A stretch of 64,000 nt of DNA from NCBI GenBank assembly GCA_029237695.1, contig CM055266.1:118085581-118149580 (forward strand), read 5' to 3'. Under the pieces are notes generated by a model. That model saw nothing but the letters and a program-made list of their open reading frames with translations, ran no database searches and was not told where the DNA came from. The stretch comes from Conchocele bisecta. Taxonomy: Eukaryota; Mollusca; Bivalvia; Lucinida; Thyasiridae. Of the stretch, positions 42,460 to 54,094 are shown piece after piece (positions within the stretch are counted from its first letter, which is position 1; each line of letters opens with the position of its first letter). Made by a program: the position numbers and the translations under genes.

Positions 42460-44175
42460 AAGTAAATGTAGAATGTTTAATTAATGTTTAATGTTCTACA
42501 TTTGCTTTAACCCTTTGAACCCGAAAGACCGTTATAGCGGGGTTCGCAAACAGTGAATATCCAGATGAACCGGTTCGTAACGAGCCATCTCATCAGGATC
42601 TGCACTTTTTGCAAGTAATTTTCATATTTTTTAGAACAAAAACATCCCCTTTTCATAAATGGACTAATCTGAAAATCATTCTGTGACAATTGGATTGGTC
42701 GGAAAATTAGGTTAATGCTTTCTAACTGGGAAATAAGTTTAATCTAAAACTGTACTTTTATTTGTGGACACGTTTTGGTAGTATGGGGCTTACGGGTTTT
42801 GCGACCAGTGTAGATCCAGATTAGCCTGTGCATCCGCACAGTCTGATCAGGATCTGCACTGTTCGCCATTCCATCAATGCTACATCCGCCATGCTTCTAA
42901 CAAGCAATATGGATCATTATCAGGCTACAGGAGTGTGCTATGTGATCAGGAGCTACACTGGTCACAAATCGCATAAGCCTCATTTCTCCAGTCACAGCCA
43001 CATATCCGGAAACACCGGGAAGTGACAAAATTCCTTCCCACGACACACACGAGACTTTTAACCCTTAGACCGTGACTCACAACAATTGTCGTCTGCTGTT
43101 GCTTTTATATCTTGCCTTATTTCTCAATAAAAGCATGGTTTGACAGCACGTCGGAATCATTTCCAACGGAAATGATTCTGAAGTGCTGTCAAAGCATGTT
43201 GTAAATTATTCTAAAGTGCTGTCAAAGCATGTTTTTGATGATAAAAATGGAAAATAGATAATAAAGAGCAGACGACAAAAAAATTAAGATAGCGGTGTAA
43301 GGGTTAACATCACAATGGCACAACTTTCAGAGAGGTAGGGATCATTTCTCAGGTTCCTGGTTTATAATACTTTGTGTAGTTATAAATGTCCTCCCAAGCT
43401 GATCTGTGACTTCTGTAAATACAAAGTTGTAATGGGTTTTCATCGAGTTCATAAGATTACGGTATACAATGTTTCATGTGCATGTTTGTTATGTTAAATA
43501 AATTTAGAGGTCTAGAGCTCAGTTACTGAAGGCCAAAACATGATAACGAATGAAGCAATCAGTAAAGAATGAACTAATCAGTGTTCAGATTTCTTGTCAA
43601 TTAGGCAATTTGTACAATAAAAAAATTGTTTCAATTTCCTGTGTGTGTAACTGCAACACGAATTTTGAATTTAATATTTTTGCAAACTTTCAGAATAATT
43701 TGTGGAAAATTTCAAATATTGTATGCCATCAGGTTTTTTTAAAGTTGACAACTTTCAGGTGGTTGTTTGATTGTTGCTTACATTGGAAATGCAATACATT
43801 GAGTTAGAACTATGCATTATGCTTACAATGGTAGCAGACAATCAAAGTTTGAGATTTTAATATTAATACTCTGGCAAATTCAACAATTATAACAAAAGCA
43901 ACGAAGGACCATCATGTTTGATGCTTGCAATTCCTAAATAATTGTTGTTCATGCCTGCTACTGTTAAGCACCACGCCAAGAGATGTGGCTGTGACTGGAG
44001 AAATGGGGCTTATGGCCAATGCGACCAGTGTAGACCCAGATCAGCCAGCGCATCCGCGCAGTCTGATTAGGGTCTGCACTGTTCGACATTCAGTCAGTGA
44101 AATACTTACAAACAGTAGAGATCTGTATCAGGAGTTTGTTAGCTGATCAAGAGCTAGACTGCCCAGAAATGACAT
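42460..44175. mobile_element. MITE cluster downstream of cathepsin B
   Basis: 42,460-42,508 is a hairpin (AAATGTAGAATGTTTAATTA and complement). 42,511-42,712 is a CCCTTTG-ended, TTAA-adjacent MITE. 42,785-43,003 and 43,984-44,175 are TGTGGCTG MITEs. 43,062-43,303 is a complete TTAA-flanked MITE with ends CCCTTAGACCG and CGGTGTAAGGG and an inner palindrome ATCATTTCCAACGGAAATGAT split over both arms. Between 43,304 and 43,983 nothing is recognised. Confidence 0.75.
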
Positions 44176-44439
44176 ACGTGCCTCGTCTTAGTGTGGTGTT
44201 GATCCAAAGCAAAATTATATGTCTTACTCTATTTTTATAATACTTCAGACCAAATCCATATTTTTATTAAAATAATTACAAACATATTTCAGTGTTAGTA
44301 GATTTGTATCCACCTTTTATTACTTATTCTTTCAATTGGTTGATTGATTGATTGATTGATTGGTTGCGGTTTTATGTCCGTTCAACAAGTTCATATACTT
44401 AGTGGAATGGAGATGTATGGGGTGGGAGAGCACTGTTCA

Positions 44440-45010
44440 ATCAGAAGATTGCAATAAGGTGATCGCCGGAAGACCAAGGTCACAATGTGAAGAAGTTATT
44501 GATGAAGCTTGGTAATGATGTGACTAATGGATCAGGAGATATTCAACACATGGACGTTCGCAAAAATTGTTGTGACGAAGGTCAAGGTCACCAAGGTGAA
44601 GGTAAGGTCACCTGAATGATACTGGGTTGATAGCAAACAATGTGCGGAAGCTATTGATGAAGTTTTGTAACGATGCCTCTAACAGATCAAGAGATATTCA
44701 ACATTTGGATGTATGTCCAACATTGTTGACACAAAGGTCAATGTTACCAAGGTGACGGTAAGGTCATCTGAATGAAACTTGGTGGATAGCCATCAATGTG
44801 AGGAAGTTATTGATGAAGTTTTGTAATGATGCCACTAACATTTCAAGAGATATTCAACATTGTGATGCATGTCCAAAATTGTTGACACGAAGGTCAAGGT
44901 CACCAAGGTGGAGGTCACCTGAATGATACTGGGTGGATAGCCATCAATGTGAGGAAGCTATTGATGAAGTTTTGTACTGATGCCACTAACAAATCAGGTG
45001 GTATTCAACG
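44440..45010 (+). repeat. 148-bp tandem repeat, about four units
   Basis: Each unit has AAGGTCACCAAGGTGA, GAATGATACTGGGTGGATAG, GAAGCTATTGATGAAGTTTT and AGAGATATTCAACAT. A GATT microsatellite (44,340-44,365) precedes it. The array passes directly into the 97-bp satellite. Confidence 0.85.
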
Positions 45011-47376
45011 TACTCAAGGAGTTTTCCTGTCGTATATTTCACGTAGTGATTTTACGTTTTATGACGACATTCACAAGACGTTTTCATAATGACGTTGGTA
45101 CAACGTACTTCAGGAAAGTTTTCCTGTCGTAGATTTCACGTGATTTTACGTTTTATGACGACATTCACAATACGTTTTCATAATGACGTTGGTACAACGT
45201 ACTCCATGAAAGTTTTCCTGTCGTATAATTCCCGTAGTCATTTTACATTTTATGACGACATTCACAGGACGTTTTCATAATGACGTTGGCACAACGTACT
45301 TCAGGAAAGTTTTCCTGTCGTATATTTAACGTAGTGATTTTACGTTTTATGATGACATTCACAATACGTTTTCATAATGACGTTGGTACAACGTACTTCA
45401 GGAAAGTTTTCTTGTCGTATATTTCACGTAGTCATTTTACGTTTTAGAACGATATTCACAGGACGTCGTCATAATGACGTTGACACAACGTACTTCAGGA
45501 AAGTTTTCCTGTCGTAGACTTCACGTAGTGATTTTACGTTTTATTACGACATTCACACGACGTCATAATGACGTAACAACGTACTTCAGGAAAGTGTTTC
45601 TGTCATAGATTTCACGTAGTGATTTTACGTTTTATTACGACATTCACAAGACGTTTTCATAATGACGTTGGTACAACGTACTTCAGGAAAGTTTTCCTGT
45701 CGTAGATTTCACGTGATTTTACGTTTTATGATGACATTCACAATACGTTTTCATAATGACGTTGGTACAACGTACTTCAGGAAAGTTTTCCTGTCGTATA
45801 TTTCACGTAGTCATTTTACGTTTTAGGACGACATTCACAGGACGTTGTCATAATGACGTTTACACAACGTACTTCAGGAAAGTTTTTCTGTCGTAGATTT
45901 CACGTAGTGATTTTACGTTTTATGACGACTTTCACAATACGTTTTCATAATGACGTTGGTACAACGTACTTCAGGAAAGTTTTCCTGTCGTATATTGCAC
46001 GTAGTCATTTTACGTTTTATGATGACATTCACATGACGTTTTCATAATGACGTTGGTACAACGTACTTCATGGAAGTTTTCCTGTCGTAGATTTCACGTA
46101 GTGATTTTACGTTTTATTACGACATTCACAAGACGTTGTCATAATGACATTGTAACAACGTACTTCATGAAAGTTTTCCTGTCGTAGATTACACGTAGTG
46201 ATTTTACGTTTTATGACGACATTCACAATACGTTTTCATAATGACGTTGGTACAACGTACTCCATGAAAGTTTTCCTGTCGTATATTTCACGTAGTCATT
46301 TTACGTTTTATGACGACATTCACAGGACGTTTTCATAATGACGTTGGCACAACGTACTTCAGGAAAGTTTTCCTGTCGTATATTTAACGTAGTGATTTTA
46401 CGTTTTATGATGACATTCACAATACGTTTTCATAATGACGTTTGTACAACGTACTTCAGGAAAGTTTTCTTGTCGTATATTTCACGTAGTCATTTTACAT
46501 TTTAGAACGACATCCACAGGACGTCGTCATAATGACGTTGACACAACGTACTTCAGGAAAGTTTTCCTGTCGTAGACTTCACGTAGTGATTTTACGTTTT
46601 ATTACGACATTCACACGACGTTGTCATAATGACGTTGTAACAACGTACTTCAGGAAAGTGTTTCTGTCGTAGATTTCACGTAGTGATTTTACGTTTTATT
46701 ACGACATTCACAAGACGTTTTCATAATGACGTTGGTACAACGTACTTCAGGAAAGTTTTCCTGTCGTAGATTTCACGTGATTTTACGTTTTATGATGACA
46801 TTCACAATACGTTTTCATAATGACGTTGGTACAACGTACTTCAGGAAAGTTTTCCTGTCGTATATTTCACGTAGTCCTTTTACGTTTTATGACGACATTC
46901 ACATGACGTTGTCATAATGACGTTGGTACAACGTACTTCAGGAAAGTTTTCCTGTCGTAGATTTCACGTAGTGAATTTATGTTTTATGACGACATTCACA
47001 AGACGTTTTCATAATGACGTTGTAGCAACGTACTTCAGGAAAGTTTTCCTATCGTATATTTCACGTAGTGATTTTACGTTTTATGACGACATTCACAAGA
47101 CATTGTCACAATGACGTTGGTACAACGTACTTCATGAAAGTTTTCCTGTCGTAGATTTCACGTTGTGAATTTACGTTTTATGACGACATTCACAGGACGT
47201 TTTCATAATGACGTTGGTACAACGTACTTCAGGAAAGTTTTCCTGTCGTATATTTCACGTAGTGAATTTACGTTTTATGACGACATTCGCAAGATGTTTT
47301 CATAATGACGTTGTAGCAACGTACTTCAGGAAAGTTTTCCTGTCGTATATTTCACGTAGTGATTTTACGTTTTATC
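45010..47376 (+). repeat. 97-bp satellite array, about 24 units
   Basis: The unit starts CATAATGACGTTGGTACAAC and includes AACGTACTTCAGGAAAGTTT, TCCTGTCGTAGATTTCACGT and ACGTTTTATGACGACATTCA. ACGT occurs four to six times per unit. Several units lack three bases (CACGTGATTTT). The block from 45,179 recurs at 46,237 (about eleven units later) with shared variants, which is a higher-order repeat. The array is broken at 47,376 by a SINE. Confidence 0.95.
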
Positions 47377-47684
47377 TATCTATCTATCTATCTATCTATA
47401 GATACTGCTTGCACGCCCCTTGCGGGTATTATGAGCAGGATTGTATTCCTTTATTATATATATATATATATATACATGTACATGTACATACAATGTCAAA
47501 TACAATTTCAAATACAATCGATGTTCCCGGTAATTAGCCGGTACCCATTTACAGCTGGGTGAACTGAAGCAGTGTGGATAAAGTGTCTTGCTCAAGGACA
47601 CAACGCAACGCCTCGGGTGAGGCTCGAACCCACGACCTTTGGATCAGCAGTTTGACGCTCTAACCATCACAGCCACTGCGCTCC
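47376..47684 (-). mobile_element. tRNA-derived SINE inserted in the satellite
   Basis: Minus-strand head at 47,613-47,684: GGAGCGCAGTGGCTGTGATG, TTAGAGCGTCAAACTGCTGA and the B-box GGGTTCGAGCC. The body has GTGTCCTTGAGCAAGACAC, TTCAGTTCACCCAGCTG and AAATGGGTACCGG, resembling the conserved central domain of V-SINE-type elements known in molluscs. The tail is a TATC/GATA microsatellite at the satellite junction. Confidence 0.85.
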
Positions 47685-48274
47685 ACAAGACGAAATGACG
47701 AAAATGTTTCCGGTTCCGGTGAAATGCGTGGGGTTCACCTAAAATTCTATTATTGAAATTTCACTACTAACAAAATACTATCCAGTATTTTCACGACCTA
47801 GTTACAAGGCAATTTAGAGAAGCGTCATTGTACATTGAGTGATAATAAATTCTGGTCAGCATCCCTTCAAAACATGAAATAGACACTTTTTCAGTAATTT
47901 TCAGCCACTTCCGGTTGTTTCGATCGCCATTCAAAAGTCACCAATTCTAAGCCAGAATGTGCAAGTTTACTCTGTGTATAGTGTGGTTGGCAGCCGTTGC
48001 TCTTCTTATCATGAGTGTTGAAGCTTCTGTCAGGCCAGGGGAGTACAAGTATATTGGAAAAAGCAATTTGAGACAAAACAACTCTGCCAGTAGAGGCCTA
48101 AACAGGCAAATGTCACAAAGTCTGAACAGATACTGCATAATTGTTGGGTCTTCTGACCATGCTCCATCTTTGTCCCTTGTTTTTGGACTAACTGCCAATT
48201 GTTTGAGCAGAAAAAAAATGTACTCCTAGGCAAAACAAGCTCACACTGATCTACATTTGTAGTATCTCATAACC

Positions 48275-48802
48275 ATGGCCTATGATACAGAATCAAACCC
48301 AGGCCCAGATAGGACAGATATGTGTGGTATATGCACCCAAGAAGTAAAGTGGCACCCTGACCGAGGTATTTTTTGTGAAGAGTGTAGCACATGGTTCCAT
48401 GCACAATGCCAGGGGATGAGCACACTCAACTACCAATTTCACTCCGAGCACCCTGATGAATTCTGGCAGTGCACAAATTGTGGAATGCCAAATTTCACTT
48501 CTTCCCTTTTTGAAAACTCCTCTATTGTTGACACAAATGCATCCATTTCATTTGACTCCTCGGATAACTCAATAGCTCAGTCTCCATCATCAGATCACCG
48601 TCCATTGCATGCGAGCACCCCAGCTCGAAATACAAATCTATCAAGTACGTCACCCAATGCTAGCCACAGGAGTCGCCGGACAAAAGCCCCTCGTAAACAA
48701 AACTTACAACATTTAAAGATCATTACGGTAAATTGTCAATCAGTGAAAAAGAAAAAACCTTGGATTTCTAGCAATGATTTCGGCCTGTTAAACCTGACAT
48801 AG
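48275..48802 (+). pseudogene. LINE ORF, N-terminal part: 2A-like motif and PHD finger
   Basis: The frame opens MAYDTESNPGP, which fits the 2A consensus DxExNPGP. In-frame sequence before the ATG (YLIT) also resembles a 2A upstream part. A C4HC3 PHD finger follows (CGIC, CEEC, HAQC, WQCTNC; residues about 17-68), then a Ser-rich linker and a basic patch. LKIITVNCQSV begins the endonuclease domain. The frame is lost at about 48,790. PHD fingers read histone tails in general; a role in this element is not shown. Confidence 0.85.
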
Positions 48803-49686
48803 TTCTTGGGACTGAGTCCTGGCTCAAACCTAAAATAAAAAATTCTGAAGTGTTTCCATCTGATTATAATGTCTTTAGAAATGACCGCAAATGTAAAACT
48901 GGTGGTGGGGTTTTTGTTCTGGTGTCGAAGAAGTTCAGCAGTCGCTCGCCTGCTGAGCTTAAATCAGATTCTGAGTTGCTCTGGGTGGAAGTTAAACAGA
49001 AAGGCAAAAAAGACCTTCATGTTTGTAGCACATACAGGCCTGATCGTGACTTTATATGCATTGACGAGCTACAGAGAACCATGCCACTTATTGATGTACC
49101 AAACAGTACCACCCTGATTGGAGGCGACTTCAATCTGGGAGATATTGATTGGCAAACTCGAACAGTAAATCCTGGAGCCTCTCATAACGAAGAAAGTTGT
49201 AAACTGCTAGACTTTGCTGATAGTTTAGGTCTGACCCAACTCATCCACGAACCTACACGTACTACTGACACCTCTAGCAATTGTTTATACCTAATGTTTA
49301 CTACAAACTCAACTTTAATTGAAAATGTAAAAGTGATACCCGGCTTTAGCGACCATTGTATTCCCTTTATTGACATACCTCAAATGCAAGAATCAACCCA
49401 AAATCCACAAGAAAAATACTCCTTTTTGACAAAGCAGACTGGATTAAAATCAAGGAAGGTATTACTGCAATATGGTACCAGCATCCAAACTCAACTTCAA
49501 ACTTTAAGTGTCCAGGATTTGTGGGATGGGTTCAAAACTATGGTGGACGAAAATGTTTCTAAACATATCCCAACCAAAACTGTCACCGGCAAGCAACACC
49601 TTCCTTGGCTGAGTTACGATATAAAAAAACTGATGAAAAAAAGAGACAGACTTTACAGTAAGGCAAAAAAAAAAGTAAAAATGTAA
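48800..49686 (+). pseudogene. LINE endonuclease domain
   Basis: The catalytic-Glu motif GTESWL lies at about 48,808-48,830 in a different frame from the rest. The remainder has GGDFNLGDIDW and SDHCIPFID, the metal-binding Asp/Asn and His motifs of APE-type endonucleases. A stop at 49,684-49,686 ends it in a run of A-rich codons. Confidence 0.88.
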
Positions 49687-50027
49687 GCCAACATGAAAAA
49701 TTACGGAAAATCAAGACTATGATTAAAAAAAAAGACAAGAAAGGCTTACTGGGACTACATGAATAATATTATTTGTGACACAACTGAACAAAAACATGGC
49801 ACAACAAAGAAGTTTTGGGGTTTTATTAAAAGTTTAAAAAATGATTCGTGTGGTGTGGCACCTCTTAGAGATGATGGAATCCTAAAGAATCTGAATCTAA
49901 CGACAAGTCTGAAATATTAAATAGACAATTTTTTCATCGGTTTTTACTCGGAAAGATAACTCGCCCCTACCAGACCTCGGCCCAAGCACATACCCGGATA
50001 TGACCAAGATACATGTTACAGAGAACG

Positions 50028-51475
50028 GCGTCAAAAAAACTGCTCATGAACCTTAAACCCTATAAAGCGCCGGCCTGATGCCATTAAACCTAGACTGCTC
50101 AAAGAATGCGCCTCAGAGATTGCGCCAATTTTTATGAGTTTATTTAATAAATCATTGTATAGCGGTGTAGTGCCAGCAGAATGGAATCAGGCATATGTGA
50201 CTCCTATTTTCAAAAAGGGCGAAAAATTCAAAGCAAGTAACTATAGGCCGGTCTCTCTGACATGTATTGCATGCAAACTACTCGAACACATAGTAGTTAG
50301 CAACATTTTGGACCATTTGGATAAATATAAAATTCTTGTAGACAACCAACACGGTTTCCGTGCCCGCCGTTCATGCGAAACCCAGCTTGTATTGTTTGTT
50401 AATGATCTTGTGCAACACATACAGAAAGGCCAGGTTGACATAGCAATTATGGATTTCAGCAAGGCATTTGATGTTTTCGATCATGACAGGCTATTGCACA
50501 AGGCATCATATTATGGCATACGGGGGCACGGGAACCAGTGGATAAAAGCTTTTCTTAGTAACCGGACTCAACAGGTGGTAGTAGATGGTGCAATCTCCAC
50601 ACAAGCAGATGTACAGTCAGGCGTTCCTCAGGGATCAGTTTTGGGACCTCTTCTGTTTCTGCTCTACATAAATGACCTACCTGAAGCTATCAGCTCAAAC
50701 GTCAGACTATTTGCTGATGACTGTGTGGTTTACAGACAAATTAAATCCCAGTCGGACAGTGCACAGCTTCATGAAGATTTGGACAAGTTATCATTATGGG
50801 AGCGGAAATGGAGGATGTCCTTCAACATTGATAAATGCCACATAATGCATGTCTCAAGGTCCAGAAATGTCTCTCAGACCACATACTACCTCCAAAATCA
50901 ACCTCTATCAACAGTTAAGCAAGCTACCTATTTGGGTGTGGAGTTAACATCAGATTTATCTTGGTCTCTCCATATTAATAAAATAACAGGTAAAGCCAGC
51001 CAATCTCTGGGTTTTTTTAAACGAAACCTACACTCAGCCAAGCCAGAAACTAAACAAGCTGCCTATACTTCCATTGTCAGGCCGACATTAGAATACAGCT
51101 CATCGGCCTGGGATCCATATACCAGAAAGATACCCAAAAGCTAGAGAAAGTACAGCGACGTGCAGTGAGGTTTGTCACTAACAATTATGACAAAAGCCCG
51201 GGCACGGTCACTAACATAATGTCGGACTTACAGTGGAAGTCATTACAGTCTAGACGGCAAAATAACCGCCTCTCACTTTTTTACAAAATTGTTCACAATC
51301 ACGTCGATATATCCCCAAATTTGTACTTAACTCCACACACCAGACAATCCAGACACTATCACCAATTTGCCTATCAAATTCCTACAATTTCAGTCGACTA
51401 CCATAAATACTCATTTTTCCCCCACGAACCGTCATTGTGTGGAATACACTCCCTGCCAATGTAGTCAGTGCTGAC
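50028..51475 (+). pseudogene. LINE reverse transcriptase and C-terminal region
   Basis: Frame 50,134-51,144 carries the finger-palm motifs: YRPVSLTCIACKLLE, HGFRARRSCETQL, the Asp-containing DFSKAFD, SGVPQGSVLGPLLFLLYIND and the catalytic FADD (50,710-50,721). Upstream, 50,028-50,133 continues the domain with an indel near 50,080. After a frameshift near 51,120, 51,129-51,464 gives the C-terminal region (RRAVRFVTNNYD, LQWKSLQSRRQNNRLSLFYK) typical of these LINEs. Confidence 0.93.
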
Positions 51476-51785
51476 ACGATCTCCTAGGATTTAAGTCAGC
51501 GCTGGCTGCACTGTCACTCCCATAATTTTGTTGACACTCTGCTTTTATCTTTTAACCATTAATATCACGCTTCTCACTATACATATTGTACAGGTGCATT
51601 ATATATATAGGCTTTTAATTTGGCTCTTGCATATCATTTTTAGGACTGCACAATCTTATCTCTTGCCATGTCCACCAAGGTGGATTGAGTAGCTTTGGTG
51701 GCATGGCATTCACTGTACTAACCCCCACGCATTGCCATAATAGTCGGCAAACGACTGCTTGCAATTATTATAAAAGAAGAAGAAG

Positions 51786-51920
51786 AAGACATTCACAAGA
51801 CATTGTCATAATGACGTTGGTGCAACGTACTTCATGAAAGTCTTCCTGTCTTAGATTTCACTTAGTAAATTTACGTTTTATGACAACATTCACAAGACGT
51901 TTTCATAATTACGTTGGTAC
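51786..51920 (+). repeat. 97-bp satellite resumes
   Basis: About 1.4 units of the satellite lie between the LINE tail and the next insertion. Confidence 0.85.
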
Positions 51921-53281
51921 TACGGGGCGCCATGCAGGACAGGTTAATTATGTGTACAAAATTGAGTTTTGTAACACTAAAAATCACAAAATTCAATTCT
52001 GTGTCACAAAATTCAATTCTGTCAATTCTGTGTCACAAAATTCAATTCTGTGTCACAAAATTCAATTCTGCATACGTTTCGTATACAAAATTCATTTTTG
52101 TTATAAAGGATTCAATTTTGTAAGACAGTATTGAGTTTTGTGAAGAAAATTCAGTTTTGTGGGACAGAATTCATTTTTGTCCACAAAAATTAGTTTGCGT
52201 AGGATAGTCTATGTCATCTCTACGTTGATTGGTTGAGATCGGTCTTAGTCCATTTTACTATATGGTGGAGTACACTTGCAGGTTTAAATATTTCGATGCG
52301 AAAATATAACCCAATATATCAATATTATACTTCTTTATGGACAGTTATTTTGGTTATATTATGATTACAAATGAGTGGTCACACCATATAGGCATATATA
52401 CTTTGAAGGAGAAATAAGAAAAATATTCAAAATTTTCCCTCAATTATGTAAACAGGGTCAAACATAAAGTAGCCGGGACATAGCTAGACTTGAGAGCATG
52501 CCCATATATAGAGAATACCAGGCTAGTGTATTTGGATATCAAGTTTATCAGTCAAGGCTAGGAAACGCGTAGGAATTCCGAGGCTTGCCGTATTAAAATA
52601 CACTAGCCTGGTATTCTATTTATCAGGTAACGTTTTATGCTCGAACATGACATTAGATGACGTCGTATTCTAACAGTAGATCTAACCTTGTGAAACAAAT
52701 GGTATTGGATCTGTGTCTACTAGTTGCGAAGTTACGTGTTCGCAACTATGTGCTCACATGCATTATTTACAGTATACACCATCTTAGTATCCATGGTATC
52801 TACACAAATACTACAAATGGTTTCCTCAAATGGCCCAATACACACATTCTGTTTATAAACACAGACAGCAGTCAGAACACAGGTCACAGCGCGTGTATTA
52901 TTGATTTAACTGGGGCAGATGCACCTTGCGATACACAATAAATTACGTCAGTACTCGCGGGAGATCTACATGTACATAAATTATGTGTACTATTATAACG
53001 CAAATGAGTTTAAATACGAATGGGTTTGTCAACGTTTGACTGTTTGGAGACAGTTGAAGCAAAATGGCAGAATGAGAAATGAATCATCGGCAGAATGAGA
53101 AATGAATCATCGACATTGAATGTGTAGATCGGCGACCGTGACCCATTTCTCCAGTGCAGTTTCTGACCAATGGTAGTCCTTCTTACATGCGTGTGCAGAA
53201 TTGACAGAATTTAATTTTGTGACACAGAATTGAATTTTGTGGCACAAAAGTGAATTTTGTGGCACAAAAGTGAATTTTGTA
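51921..53281. mobile_element. 1.36-kb element with inverted subterminal minisatellites, inserted in the satellite
   Basis: It is flanked by GGTAC on both sides (51,916-51,920 and 53,282-53,286). The satellite reads GGTACAACGTACTTCAGG when uninterrupted, so the entry point is clear. The left part has about eight units of CACAAAATTCAATTCTGTGT (51,955-52,200). The right part has the same motif in reverse (GAATTGAATTTTGTG, 53,205-53,280). The interior holds a 22-bp-TIR MITE at 52,512-52,617 (AGAATACCAGGCTAGTGTAT). No coding region is seen. Confidence 0.7.
52512..52617. mobile_element. 106-bp MITE with 22-bp perfect TIRs
   Basis: AGAATACCAGGCTAGTGTAT on the left; its exact complement ends at 52,617. 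Confidence 0.8.
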
Positions 53282-53950
53282 GGTACAACATACTCCAGGA
53301 AAAGTGTTCCTGTCGTCTATTTCATGTAGTAATTATACGTTTTATGACGACATTCATATTACGTTTTCTTAATGATGTTGGTACAACGTACTTCAGGAAA
53401 GATTTCCAGTCGTAGAGTTCACGTAGTTATTTTAAGTTTTAAGACAACATACCCAAAACATTGGAACAACGTACATTAATTAGGAAAGGGTTCATGTCGT
53501 TGAGTTCACGTAGTGATTCACAAGACTACGTGATTCACAAGATGTTGGCATACTGCTGTTGGTACAACATAAATTGGTAAAGTTTTCCTCACGTAGATTT
53601 CACTTAGGGATTTTACGTTTTATGACAAAATGACATTGATTCAACGTAGGGAATTTACGTTGTGCAACATAATAACGTTGGTACAACATATTTTAAGAAA
53701 GTTTTCCTGTCGTAGATTTCACATAGTGATTTTACGTTGTATAATGGTCATAATTTTAACGATGGTGCAGCGTTATCCAGAAACGTGTTCTTGGCGTAGA
53801 TTTGACGTAGTGATGTTACATTGTATGAAAACATTCATTGACATAAAATTTTACGTAGTGATGTTTATGTCACATATGTTCAAAGTTTCCTTGAAGTACA
53901 GATCACAACGTAAAATCACACACTGCATGTCAAGAACATATTCCTAAACA
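53282..53950 (+). repeat. Degenerate end of the 97-bp satellite
   Basis: Unit motifs (GTACAACGTACTTCAGG, TTCACGTAGTGATTTTACG) persist but spacing and sequence decay rightward, as is usual at satellite edges. Confidence 0.8.
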
Positions 53951-54094
53951 ACGTCATTACGACCACGTTACATACAATGCAAAATAGTATAGTGCTACAT
54001 GAACTCTAAAACGAGAGAACGTTGCTGGCATGTAAAAACATTAATTTAGCCACATTTGGTGATTTGTGTTATTTAAATCGGCATGACACAACTA

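Larger units (their letters stand above)
47694..51788 (+). mobile_element. LINE retrotransposon (2A-like, PHD, endonuclease, RT), decayed
   Basis: Non-LTR element of the CR1/L2/Jockey-like type, inserted in the satellite. Order: 5' UTR, a short 2A-like peptide, PHD finger, apurinic-type endonuclease, reverse transcriptase, C-terminal region, 3' UTR and a GAA-repeat tail (51,770-51,788). Satellite sequence (GACATTCACAAGACATTG) resumes directly after the tail, and CACAAGACG stands before the 5' end, which may be a remnant of the target duplication. Length of about 4.1 kb suggests a near full-length copy. Frameshifts and stops near 48,790, 49,684, 49,900-50,085 and 51,120 make it inactive. Confidence 0.92.

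Noticed and set aside
45089..47537. Several 60-109 codon plus-strand frames with similar peptides
   Set aside because: They are translations of the 97-bp satellite; the frames end at each shift in unit length.
47957..48229. 90-codon frame with a signal-peptide-like start upstream of the LINE ORF
   Set aside because: It lies in the LINE 5' region, has no domain and is not continuous with the 2A/PHD frame. A leader role cannot be excluded.
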